Shown one piece after another: positions 1 through 6,791 of a stretch of 12,626 nt of DNA. The translations under genes were made by a program, and so were the position numbers. The stretch is from an uncultured Acholeplasmataceae bacterium. GTDB taxonomy: Bacteria > Bacillota_I > Bacilli_A > Acholeplasmatales > Acholeplasmataceae. A model generated the notes under the pieces. It was not told the DNA's origin, made no database searches, and saw only the letters and a list, made by a program, of their open reading frames with translations. Positions within the stretch are counted from its first letter, which is position 1. The number at the start of each line of letters is the position of its first letter. The stretch is from assembly GCA_938041945.1 (NCBI GenBank), contig CALISC010000028.1:1-12626 (forward strand), written 5' to 3'.

Positions 1-525
1 GAAAAACTCAAAAGTAAGGAATTAAAAATCGATAAGTTAAACGAAAAAGTAGTTGAATTAATTAACGCAAAGAAAGAAGAAGATTACTTTGACTATAAGA
101 GAGAATTTATTAGCAATAGTGAAGATTGTTCATTGTTACACGACATCATTTGTTTGTCAAATAATATAAACAATCGTGATGCCTATCTAATTTTTGGTGT
201 TGAAGATGACGGTAGGGTGATTGGATTAGACAATAAGTTAATTTCCAACAATATACTGGATATGCTTAAAAGTAAAGAATTCGCTGGCGAAGTTTATCCG
301 GAAATTGATGTGAAAAACCTATATTACCTACATTTTGATATTGGAGTAATTGTTTGCAAGAGTTCTAAAAATGTGCCCTTTTACTTATCAAAGAAATGTA
401 GAGATATTCAACCTTTCCGCGTATATACCAGAGTAGGCGATACAAATACTCAGAAAAACGGGAATGCGAATTATGAAGATGTAAAGAAACTCTGGAGAAT
501 TCATTTTGAAAGAGAAACCGAATAA
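1..525 (+). CDS. C-terminal part of an AlbA_2/Schlafen-type putative nucleic-acid or ATP-binding protein (5' end outside window)
   Basis: The reading frame is open from base 1 to a TAA at 523-525, so at least 174 residues are visible and the start lies upstream. The first ~25 residues are charged and helix-prone. The AlbA_2 (Schlafen AlbA, COG2865-like) pattern follows: an acidic/aromatic segment ending DYKREF (residues 31-36), a helix, then YLIFGVEDDGRVIG (62-75), the most recognisable block. Near the end come YTRVGDTNT (142-150) and a final helix with KKLW, where family members often have RxGssn followed by an LW- or LY-containing helix. The protein stops right after the domain, so no C-terminal helix-turn-helix or helicase module is present. 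Family members are variously described as DNA-binding regulators or nucleases, and some occur in defence loci. The exact role here is unknown. A leucine codon at 133 could be taken for a start, but coding similarity clearly continues upstream of it. Confidence 0.75.
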   Translation, partial: EKLKSKELKIDKLNEKVVELINAKKEEDYFDYKREFISNSEDCSLLHDIICLSNNINNRDAYLIFGVEDDGRVIGLDNKLISNNILDMLKSKEFAGEVYPEIDVKNLYYLHFDIGVIVCKSSKNVPFYLSKKCRDIQPFRVYTRVGDTNTQKNGNANYEDVKKLWRIHFERETE

Positions 526-549
526 ACTGACATAAAAATATAGCAAGCT

Positions 550-573
550 AATGGTTATATCTTAACCATTTTT
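550..573 (+). terminator. Small hairpin with T-run after the AlbA_2 gene
   Basis: AATGGTTA (550-557) pairs with TAACCATT (563-570) around a five-base loop. A T-run at 569-573 follows or overlaps the stem end. It lies 25 bases after the stop at 525 and has the form of a weak Rho-independent terminator for the upstream gene. The AT-rich 8-bp stem makes it a modest candidate, and the larger hairpin downstream would back it up. Confidence 0.45.
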
Positions 574-575
574 AT

Positions 576-623
576 TATAACCAACAAAAAACTCCCTGTA
601 GAGGGAGTTTTTTGTTGGTTATA
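576..623. terminator. Bidirectional intrinsic terminator (22-bp perfect hairpin) between convergent genes
   Basis: Bases 576-597 are the exact reverse complement of 602-623, giving a 22-bp uninterrupted stem with a four-base loop (GTAG). The core ACTCCCT/AGGGAGT is flanked on each side by six A or six T, so transcripts from either strand form a GC-containing stem followed by a U-run. It sits 50 bases after the plus-strand AlbA_2 gene and 3 bases beyond the stop of the minus-strand lipoprotein gene, as expected for a shared terminator between convergent genes. Confidence 0.9.
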
Positions 624-626
624 TAC

Positions 627-3605
627 CTATTTACGAACTAAATCAGGGCTAAACCAGTCGTTGTAAATCTTGTAGTCGTTGTTACCTGGTTTTAGTTTTT
701 CGTAGTTAAAGAAACTTCTTTGGTTCATTTCTGAGTTTAGTTTATCCATTGCTTTAGCGTGTGCATCTGTACCAAAGTCAACAGTGCCAAGAATTTGCTC
801 AAGTATATATTTCTTAGTGTTTGCGTTGTTAACTTTTTCTTTAAATGTTTTAAGCACGTTGTTAAGTACGTTTACTAAGTTAGTTGGCAGATCAGGGCGA
901 TAGTCATTGAAATCACTTAAGAAGTAAGTTTTGATTTGACCAATAGTTAACTCATCTTTTTTTGAGTTGTCTAGATTTAGGCCTTTTTCTTTAAAGCGTT
1001 TAATTGTGTCTTTTGGACCTTCAGTAGTAGGTGCTTTTTCTAAAGAAAGACCAGCAAGTACATGGAAACCAAAACTAGACTCTAGTTTTTTAAGTTGTTC
1101 TTTTGTGAAGTCTGCTGAGTTTTGAGCCTCTTGAGCGTATTCAATTACTGGGTTTTCAAGTGATGCTTCGTGTGGTTTTTTAGTTCCAAGTAATTGACGG
1201 TAGAAGTCTAGAGCATGGCGCATAAATCTTTCGTCAAACTTAGAACTTTGGCCAAAGTCGTTTTTAGAGTTTTTAACTTTATTTAACTTCTCAGCCTTTA
1301 AAGTTACACCAGAATTTCTTAATTTAACTAAGTCTTCTAGTTTTAAATCATCGCCAAAGTTTAGTTTTTCTTTAGTTTTGTTGTCAAGAGTTTGAGTGTT
1401 TTTTTCATACGCGTCGTATGGAGTTAGACGAGGAATTGAGTTGAACTTCTTCGCAATTTCATCAAGTGTATCATACATCTTGTCAACACGGTTCTCATAG
1501 GCCTGTTTAATTGCGTATTTAAGCAGTTTAGAAAGCGTTGTGATTTGTTCAGGAGTCAATGTGTCTGCAGTAATTTTTTCGTTGTGTTTACCGTCTAGGT
1601 TTGTGTCAAAGTAAGCAAGTAAGTGAGCAAGGTCAACGTTTGCGTATTCTTTAAATAAACGGTTTGCGCGTTTAGTTAGAGTTTCGTAGTTAAGCACATC
1701 TGGGTCAAGGCGGTAAAGTTCAATTGCTTTTTGCAGGATTTTTTTGTTATAAATTTCTGAGTATTTTTCAACATTGTAGTATTTGATGTAGAATTCATAC
1801 ACGCCAATTGAAGAAGGCAGTTTGTTGCTTGCAAATTGGTTTTGAGAAAATGAGTTGATTTCTGACTTAATGGCTTTTTTGATGTCTTTTTTCATTTTAT
1901 CAGTGATTTTAGATTGGTAGTTGTCTAAAATGAATTTTTCACCAAGTAAGTCGCGAGCAGCACCAGGACCAATGACTTTTTTAACATGTTCAAAGAAATC
2001 TTTTAGCGAAATTGGGCTTAATTCTGTTTTTAAATCATTTAGATAAACAGACGACTTTTTAAATGAAAGAATATCAGTTCTAGAAGATTTATGTGCAACA
2101 TTTTTAAACAGTGTACGGGTTTGTGCGTACATTACGTTGTCGTTAACATGTACTTTAACTTTGGCAAGCATTTTTTCGTTTGCTTGTTTAATGTAAGCGT
2201 CATCTAGTGCTTTTTCTTCTAAGATTTTGCGGATTTTTTCTTGAACTGCTTTAGCCTCTGGAGTATTTTGGAACTTGTCGTCTTTTTTGTTGTAGATTTT
2301 TTCGTTGTCTACTTGGTCTTTATTTGAAGAAAGTAAGTAAGCAAGGAAGTTTTTGTTGTTTTTTCTTTGAATGTCTTGAGAGTAGCGGCGAGCTCCATTG
2401 TCTTTTAAGTCAAGTGAGTAGATGTAGTCTCTAAGTCCTGTATCTTCAAAGTCTTTGTATTTCATTTCTTTAGTAGACTCAAGTACTTCTTTAGTTACTT
2501 TGTTAACGATTTTACCTTCTGGGCTAATTTCAATTTTTTTGTCATCTGGTTGAAATAGATTATAAATTTCAATAAAACGTTTTAGAATTTCTTTTTTGTC
2601 GTCGTAGTTTTTCTTGTCATCTGCATTTTTTTGGTAGCGGCTGTCAAGAGCAACATCGGCTTTTCCATCTTCTGCTTTACGGCTTTCTTTGATTTCGTAA
2701 AGTGTGTAGAATTCGTTTAATTGATATTTATTTAATTGAGATGTTCCGTCGTTTTTAACTGTGCCAAAAATTTTTGGGTTGTCAGTTAAGATTTTTTTAA
2801 CATATTTGTTAACGTCTTCGTCTAATTTTTTTTCTTGCAGAATTTTGTTAACATCAGGAATTTCATACCAAACGTTGTTAGCAGCACGTTTGATTTTAAA
2901 TAAACGCATGATAGTTTCAAATTCTTTTGTGTTAAGTAGGTCAACTTTTAAGAAAGAAACTGTGTAGTCTTGATAACGGTAAGTTGATTTGTAGTAGTTT
3001 TTGATTTTTTTGTCAGTTACGAAGTAGTCGCTTCTTTTGTTTGCAAGGTCTTTTTTAATTTGGTCTTTAGCAAACAAGTATTCAGCAACTTTTAAGTCTC
3101 TGGCTTGAAGTAGATAGTCAGGTAGACGTTTGTCTTCGCGAATAGTTTGAGTAAGTTCTTGAGCAAGGTCAGTTACGTTAGTATTTGGAACTTTGCCCTC
3201 AAGTACTAACTTGTCTAAAAACTTAGTTGTTTTTTCAAGAATTTGTTCGTCTTTAATTTTGCTGGTTCTTAAGTATTTTTTTAAATCCTTAAGTTCGCCA
3301 ACTCCAAGAATTTCTTTTAAGATAGCCTCTTTTGCGTATTCATAGATTTTTGTATCAGAGAAGTTAACTTTCTTTAAGTATTCTTTGTAGATTTGGCGGT
3401 TGGCAAGTTCGTATAAAAAAGAACCTGCGGTATATCTTAGTCTATTGTAAAGTTCGCGGTTTGTTACGTTATATTTACCTGTTTTAGCGTAAACAGTATC
3501 AGGGTTAAGTACATTTAAATTTAGCGAACGGCATGATGCTAAAGTAAATGCAGATACTAGCACTAAAACAAAGGCAAAAAGTTTTTTAAATGGGTTTATA
3601 GTCAT
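627..3605 (-). CDS. Very large lysine-rich lipoprotein, possible PrsA/SurA-like foldase N-terminus
   Basis: The product has 992 residues. The start ATG (3605-3603) has AAAGGAG on the minus strand a few bases upstream (complement around 3611-3617). The N-terminus is a lipoprotein signal: positively charged start (KK at 7-8), hydrophobic stretch at ~9-22, lipobox L22-A-S-C25. Cys25 would be lipidated and the rest exported to the outer membrane face. No further clear membrane segment is visible. After the signal, residues ~37-80 (VYAKTGKYNVTNRELYNRL, then a helix and a second helix with IYKEYL) resemble the start of SurA_N/PrsA chaperone domains, and a segment near 200-225 could be a degenerate PpiC-like strand. 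I do not recognise the remainder, which is mostly helical, rich in Lys/Asp/Asn/Tyr and lacks obvious internal repeats. PrsA itself is only ~300 residues. The lipoprotein assignment is firm. The foldase idea is a weak inference, and a surface-adhesin or substrate-binding role is not excluded. Confidence 0.85.
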   Translation of the reverse strand: MTINPFKKLFAFVLVLVSAFTLASCRSLNLNVLNPDTVYAKTGKYNVTNRELYNRLRYTAGSFLYELANRQIYKEYLKKVNFSDTKIYEYAKEAILKEILGVGELKDLKKYLRTSKIKDEQILEKTTKFLDKLVLEGKVPNTNVTDLAQELTQTIREDKRLPDYLLQARDLKVAEYLFAKDQIKKDLANKRSDYFVTDKKIKNYYKSTYRYQDYTVSFLKVDLLNTKEFETIMRLFKIKRAANNVWYEIPDVNKILQEKKLDEDVNKYVKKILTDNPKIFGTVKNDGTSQLNKYQLNEFYTLYEIKESRKAEDGKADVALDSRYQKNADDKKNYDDKKEILKRFIEIYNLFQPDDKKIEISPEGKIVNKVTKEVLESTKEMKYKDFEDTGLRDYIYSLDLKDNGARRYSQDIQRKNNKNFLAYLLSSNKDQVDNEKIYNKKDDKFQNTPEAKAVQEKIRKILEEKALDDAYIKQANEKMLAKVKVHVNDNVMYAQTRTLFKNVAHKSSRTDILSFKKSSVYLNDLKTELSPISLKDFFEHVKKVIGPGAARDLLGEKFILDNYQSKITDKMKKDIKKAIKSEINSFSQNQFASNKLPSSIGVYEFYIKYYNVEKYSEIYNKKILQKAIELYRLDPDVLNYETLTKRANRLFKEYANVDLAHLLAYFDTNLDGKHNEKITADTLTPEQITTLSKLLKYAIKQAYENRVDKMYDTLDEIAKKFNSIPRLTPYDAYEKNTQTLDNKTKEKLNFGDDLKLEDLVKLRNSGVTLKAEKLNKVKNSKNDFGQSSKFDERFMRHALDFYRQLLGTKKPHEASLENPVIEYAQEAQNSADFTKEQLKKLESSFGFHVLAGLSLEKAPTTEGPKDTIKRFKEKGLNLDNSKKDELTIGQIKTYFLSDFNDYRPDLPTNLVNVLNNVLKTFKEKVNNANTKKYILEQILGTVDFGTDAHAKAMDKLNSEMNQRSFFNYEKLKPGNNDYKIYNDWFSPDLVRK

Positions 3606-3641
3606 AAAATCTCCTTTAGTTTTAATTTAAAACATAACACG

Positions 3642-3647
3642 TATAAT
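3642..3647 (+). promoter_or_regulatory. Candidate -10 element for the walJ-rlmH transcript
   Basis: A perfect TATAAT lies 34 bases before the walJ ATG at 3681. No convincing -35 box is present at the expected distance; only T/A-rich sequence lies around 3619-3626. The leader contains AAGGGG at 3657-3662, which is about 18 bases from the ATG and rather far for an ideal ribosome-binding site. It shares its bases with the minus-strand promoter. Confidence 0.45.
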
Positions 3648-3672
3648 ATAACATATAAGGGGTTTTATTCAA
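3643..3672 (-). promoter_or_regulatory. Candidate promoter for the lipoprotein gene
   Basis: Read on the minus strand, TTGAAT (3672-3667) is followed after 16 or 18 bases by TATATT or TATTAT (within 3650-3643). This is a reasonable -35/-10 pair upstream of the lipoprotein ATG at 3605, leaving a short leader that carries the AAAGGAG ribosome site. It overlaps the plus-strand -10 element on the other strand. Confidence 0.5.
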
Positions 3673-3680
3673 AATAAAAG

Positions 3681-4463
3681 ATGCTTAAATTAAATGTATT
3701 TTCCTTAAAAAGTAGCTCTGCCGGCAACTGTGTTTTGTATCGTTTTTCTGACTTTATTTTTATTATAGACTTTGGAATTTCGGTTAAATACCTTGAAAAA
3801 TGTTTAAAAGAACTAGAAATCGACGTAAATTCGGTTAAATTTGTGTTTATTTCACATGAACACTCAGACCACGCAAGTGGACTTCACGCTCTTATTTCTA
3901 AGTATCCACATATTCAAATAATTACCACACTAGGCACAAAAAAAGCGTTGATTGAAAAGTATAAAATTGAAGAAAATATGTTTATAACATACGAATATTT
4001 AACGGATTTTAAACTAGGAGAATTAAACTTTTCATTAGTCCCGACAATCCACGATGCTGCTGAGCCTTGTGGTATCTTTTTTTGTAGTGAAAACTCAAAA
4101 TATGTTCACATCACAGACACAGGTAGTCTACCAAGTGCAACAACTGCTAAAATCAAAGGCAGCCAGTTCTTTTTTATAGAAGCCAACTATGACTATAATT
4201 TGCTTAAAAACTCCAAGCGTCCACTTTCTTTAAAACAAAGAATTGCTTCAGACTACGGTCATCTTTCAAATCAACAGGCAGCCTGCTTGGTAGAAATCTT
4301 GAGACCCCGTGAAGAAAAGTGTTTTTGGTTTATTGGACACATCAGCCAAGAATGCAATTCACGCCAGGCCATTGAGTCTGCTTTGGTTGAGTGTATTTCA
4401 GATCCAACTAACTTAGACTTTAAGTTAGCTGACTCTAAAAAAATCACAAAGGTGGTGTTTTAA
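3681..4463 (+). CDS. walJ: WalJ/YycJ-type MBL-fold metallo-hydrolase
   Basis: The 260-residue product has the metallo-beta-lactamase fold of the WalJ (YycJ) group. FSLKSSSAGNC (7-17) matches the family opening SGSSGN. The metal motif HEHSDH is at 59-64, with further ligand candidates His124 (THDAAEP), Asp146 (TDTG), His194 (GHLSN) and His220 (GHIS). Family members are thought to be nucleases or phosphodiesterases, and in Firmicutes the gene sits in or near the walRK operon and affects cell-wall or DNA-replication coordination. The substrate is not established. The neighbour supports the call: in Bacillus the order is walJ, htrA-type protease, rlmH. Here the protease gene is absent and rlmH begins directly after the TAA. 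No good Shine-Dalgarno sequence stands close to the ATG, but the conserved N-terminal motif begins only a few residues in, so this start is well supported. Confidence 0.9.
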   Translation: MLKLNVFSLKSSSAGNCVLYRFSDFIFIIDFGISVKYLEKCLKELEIDVNSVKFVFISHEHSDHASGLHALISKYPHIQIITTLGTKKALIEKYKIEENMFITYEYLTDFKLGELNFSLVPTIHDAAEPCGIFFCSENSKYVHITDTGSLPSATTAKIKGSQFFFIEANYDYNLLKNSKRPLSLKQRIASDYGHLSNQQAACLVEILRPREEKCFWFIGHISQECNSRQAIESALVECISDPTNLDFKLADSKKITKVVF

Positions 4464-4886
4464 ATGACTTTAATCGCGGTTGACAAAATCAGAGAAAACC
4501 ACATCAAAACAGGAATTGAGTTTTACTTAAAACAACTTCCAAAAATTCAAGTCATTGAAATCAAAGTCAAAGACAAAGAAAAAGAATCTCAAGATATCTT
4601 AAAACAAATCAAGCCAAGCGACTTTGTTGCGCTTTTAGATGTACAAGGTGAGTTTATGGACTCACTTGAATACTCAAAGTATCTTGAAAAACTAGAAAAT
4701 CAAGCAAAAGATATAGTGTTTGTAATTGGTGGCAGTTATGGAGTTTCAGATTCAGTTAAACAAAGAGCCAATAAATTGCTTTCGTTTTCTAAAATGACTT
4801 TTCCGCACGAACTTTTTAGACTAATGTTTTTTGAGCAACTGTACCGTGCATATAGTTTAAAAAACAACAAAAAGTACCATAAATAA
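4464..4886 (+). CDS. rlmH: 23S rRNA (pseudouridine1915-N3)-methyltransferase RlmH
   Basis: RlmH is a SPOUT-class methyltransferase that uses S-adenosylmethionine to methylate pseudouridine 1915 in helix 69 of 23S rRNA on assembled ribosomes. The 140-residue product shows the family marks: ALLDVQGEFMDS (56-67, usual LDxxGxxxsS), VFVIGGSYG (85-93, the glycine loop of the SAM-binding knot), SFSKMTFPHELFRLMFFEQL (107-126), and the C-terminal YHK. It is somewhat shorter than the usual ~155-160 residues, mainly in the N-terminal half, and the usual NHPYHK ending reads NKKYHK. The ATG abuts the walJ stop codon (TAAATG), with AAAGGTGG at 4448-4455 as ribosome site, so the two are co-transcribed. A TATAAT just after the stop suggests that the next operon starts here. 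Confidence 0.95.
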   Translation: MTLIAVDKIRENHIKTGIEFYLKQLPKIQVIEIKVKDKEKESQDILKQIKPSDFVALLDVQGEFMDSLEYSKYLEKLENQAKDIVFVIGGSYGVSDSVKQRANKLLSFSKMTFPHELFRLMFFEQLYRAYSLKNNKKYHK

Positions 4887-4888
4887 AC

Positions 4889-4894
4889 TATAAT
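4889..4894 (+). promoter_or_regulatory. Candidate -10 element for the aro-plsX-rnc-dnaD operon
   Basis: A perfect TATAAT lies 3-8 bases after the rlmH stop and 36 bases before the aroF ATG. The -35 region would fall inside the rlmH 3' end, where I see no good TTGACA match (AACAAA-like at 17-bp spacing). No terminator hairpin separates rlmH from aroF, so read-through from walJ-rlmH is also possible. The ~30-base leader has no room for a T-box or riboswitch. A strong AAGGGAGG at 4919-4926 serves the aroF ATG. Confidence 0.4.
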
Positions 4895-4930
4895 GTAAGT
4901 GATTTTGAGACACAAATTAAGGGAGGTTAA

Positions 4931-5743
4931 ATGACTTTTAAAGACACATATTTAAGCACAATTAAGGCAATTAAAAGCCTTAAAGTTGCGCAAATTAACC
5001 CCCAGATTATGGTAAACGGCCAGCGTGTATTTACTGATTTTGAATACATTTTCGGACCATGTTCAATTGAGTCAGAGGCTCAACTTGAAGAGATTGCTAA
5101 AGCCATTAAAGAAAATGGTTTTAAGTTCCTGAGAGCAGGTGCTTATAAACTTAGAACTGAGCCAAATTCTTTTCAAGGACTTGGCAAAAAAGGGCTCGAA
5201 ATACTTCACAAAATCGGCAAAAAATATAGACTTATTACTGTTTCGGAAATCCCCTCACTAGCACATTTAGATGAGTTTGTTGAATACTGCGACATCATTC
5301 AAGTTGGCATGCGAAATATGCGAAATTTTGAACTTCTAAAAGCACTCGGCAAAATCAATAAACCAGTTATCTTAAAACGCGGAGACTCCTCTACTATGCT
5401 TGAGTTTCTGCAAGCCAGTGAATATATTTTGAAGCACGGAAATGACCAAATTATACTTTGCGAAAGAGGTATTCGCACATACGAAACTTTAACTAGAAAT
5501 ACACTAGATTTAACTGGTGCCTTTATCTTAAAAGATTTAGTTAAAATTCCGGTAATTATTGACCCTAGCCACAGTATTGGTTCAACTGAGTATGTTGAAA
5601 AGTTTATTCCCTATATTGAAAAACTAGAGTTTTCAGGCGCTTTAGTAGAATGCGCAAAAGAACCCGAAAAGGCTTTGTCTGACGGTTTTCAAGCATTAAG
5701 ATTATCCGATATTGCTAAGTTTAGCAAAAATAAAAACAAATAA
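4931..5743 (+). CDS. aroF: 3-deoxy-7-phosphoheptulonate synthase (DAHP synthase, type I-beta)
   Basis: This enzyme condenses phosphoenolpyruvate and erythrose 4-phosphate to DAHP, the first shikimate-pathway step, in the cytosol. The 270-residue product is the AroG/KdsA barrel of the I-beta type: FGPCSIES (41-48), LRAGAYKLRTEPNSFQGLG (67-85), VGMRNMRNF (125-133), ILKRG (147-151), ILCERGIRTYE (175-185), TRNTLDL (188-194) and DPSHSIG (211-217). Metal ligands by family comparison are Cys44, His214, Glu240 and Asp251 (ALSDG). The CERGIRTYExxTRNTLDL block separates it from KDO8P synthase. The ~38-residue N-terminus is too short for the ferredoxin-like or chorismate-mutase regulatory domains that many I-beta enzymes carry, so feedback control by a fused domain is not expected. 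The usual EVH after the ligand Glu reads ECA here. It is the first gene of the aro chain, with 13 bases to aroB. The symbol is a family-level choice (aroA or aroG elsewhere). Confidence 0.95.
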   Translation: MTFKDTYLSTIKAIKSLKVAQINPQIMVNGQRVFTDFEYIFGPCSIESEAQLEEIAKAIKENGFKFLRAGAYKLRTEPNSFQGLGKKGLEILHKIGKKYRLITVSEIPSLAHLDEFVEYCDIIQVGMRNMRNFELLKALGKINKPVILKRGDSSTMLEFLQASEYILKHGNDQIILCERGIRTYETLTRNTLDLTGAFILKDLVKIPVIIDPSHSIGSTEYVEKFIPYIEKLEFSGALVECAKEPEKALSDGFQALRLSDIAKFSKNKNK

Positions 5744-5756
5744 AGAGGTGTTTATA

Positions 5757-6791
5757 ATGGCATATAAAACTACTGTATTTAAAAGAAATGTAACAATTGG
5801 CAGAGTTGTTGACTATATTCAAATTTGCAACAACTTAGCCTTTAATAAACGAGTATTCGTGGTAACTGACCAAAATGTATTTGACTCAAGTGCTCGTACT
5901 GAATTTGCTAAAAAAATCTCTGTGAAAGTTCACTGGATTGTTTTAAAACCAGGCGAGGCTTACAAAAACATACAATCTGTCTCTGCAGTCTTAATGCATT
6001 TGGATCAAAACAACTTCACTGCTAACGACGTTTTAATTGGCTTTGGTGGTGGTGTGGTTTGTGACTTAACTTCGTTTATCGCATCAACTCTATACAGAGG
6101 AGTTGCCCATGTTTTAGTTCCAACGTCAGTAATTGCAATGGTAGACGCTGCAATTGGTGGAAAAACCGGCATCAATTATCTAAACATTAAAAACTATCTC
6201 GGCACTGTTTATCCTGCTTATGAAACTATAGTTGATCCAACCTACCTCGAAAGTCTACCAGCACTTGAATACAAACAAGGAGTTGCAGAAGTTCTTAAAA
6301 TCGCCTTAATAGCCGATAAAACTCTACTTAAGAAACTAATTAAAAACAACTTTAATTTAAATGAAGAGATAATTAAACGCTCAATTTTGGCCAAAAAAGC
6401 AATAGTTGAAAAAGATGCATATTCTTTAAATCGCCGCAAAATACTGAATTTTGGACACACTCTTGGACACACCGTTGAGTCTAGTTTAAATCTAGATATC
6501 GCACACGGCGAGGCTGTACTTTATGGAATGCTACTTGAAACTGAGTTAATTTATGAAAAAGGTTTAATTAAAAAACCAGTTTTTGACAAAGTGTTAAAGG
6601 CCATCAAATCATTTCCACTGTATAAACGCGAAAAACTTGAAGAAATTAGAAGAAGTATTTTAGTTAAATATCTGTTTAATGATAAAAAACAAACTAAAAA
6701 CAGCGAAATTACTTTAACTAAAGTTAAAAAAATTGGCAAAGGCGAACTAGTTAACATCTCAATTTCAGACATTCAGGCTTATTTAAACTAA
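5757..6791 (+). CDS. aroB: 3-dehydroquinate synthase
   Basis: AroB converts DAHP to 3-dehydroquinate with NAD and a divalent metal, the second pathway step. The 344-residue product has the glycine-rich NAD loop IGFGGGVVCDLTSFIAS (94-110), RGVAHVLVPTSVIAMVDAAI (114-133) and GGKTGIN (134-140). Candidate Zn ligands are Glu178 (VAEVLK), His234 (FGHTLGH) and His250 (AHGEAV), so it looks catalytically complete. The chosen ATG at 5757 has AAAGAGGTG at 5742-5750. The frame is open upstream to 5712, but that extension overlaps aroF, lacks a ribosome site and is not family-like. The stop TAA overlaps the next gene's ATG by one base (TAATG), which indicates translational coupling to the aroA-aroQ-aroE fusion. 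Confidence 0.96.
   Translation: MAYKTTVFKRNVTIGRVVDYIQICNNLAFNKRVFVVTDQNVFDSSARTEFAKKISVKVHWIVLKPGEAYKNIQSVSAVLMHLDQNNFTANDVLIGFGGGVVCDLTSFIASTLYRGVAHVLVPTSVIAMVDAAIGGKTGINYLNIKNYLGTVYPAYETIVDPTYLESLPALEYKQGVAEVLKIALIADKTLLKKLIKNNFNLNEEIIKRSILAKKAIVEKDAYSLNRRKILNFGHTLGHTVESSLNLDIAHGEAVLYGMLLETELIYEKGLIKKPVFDKVLKAIKSFPLYKREKLEEIRRSILVKYLFNDKKQTKNSEITLTKVKKIGKGELVNISISDIQAYLN

Noticed and set aside
2761..2967. Plus-strand open frame of 68 codons
   Set aside because: It lies wholly inside the minus-strand lipoprotein gene and has no ribosome site or family-like sequence.
4887..4930. T-box, riboswitch or attenuator upstream of aroF
   Set aside because: Only 44 bases separate rlmH from aroF and no hairpin or specifier-like structure fits.
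6242..6772. Two minus-strand open frames within aroB
   Set aside because: They are antisense shadows of a well-conserved gene; Ser/Leu-rich composition is typical of the complement of Lys/Glu-rich coding DNA.
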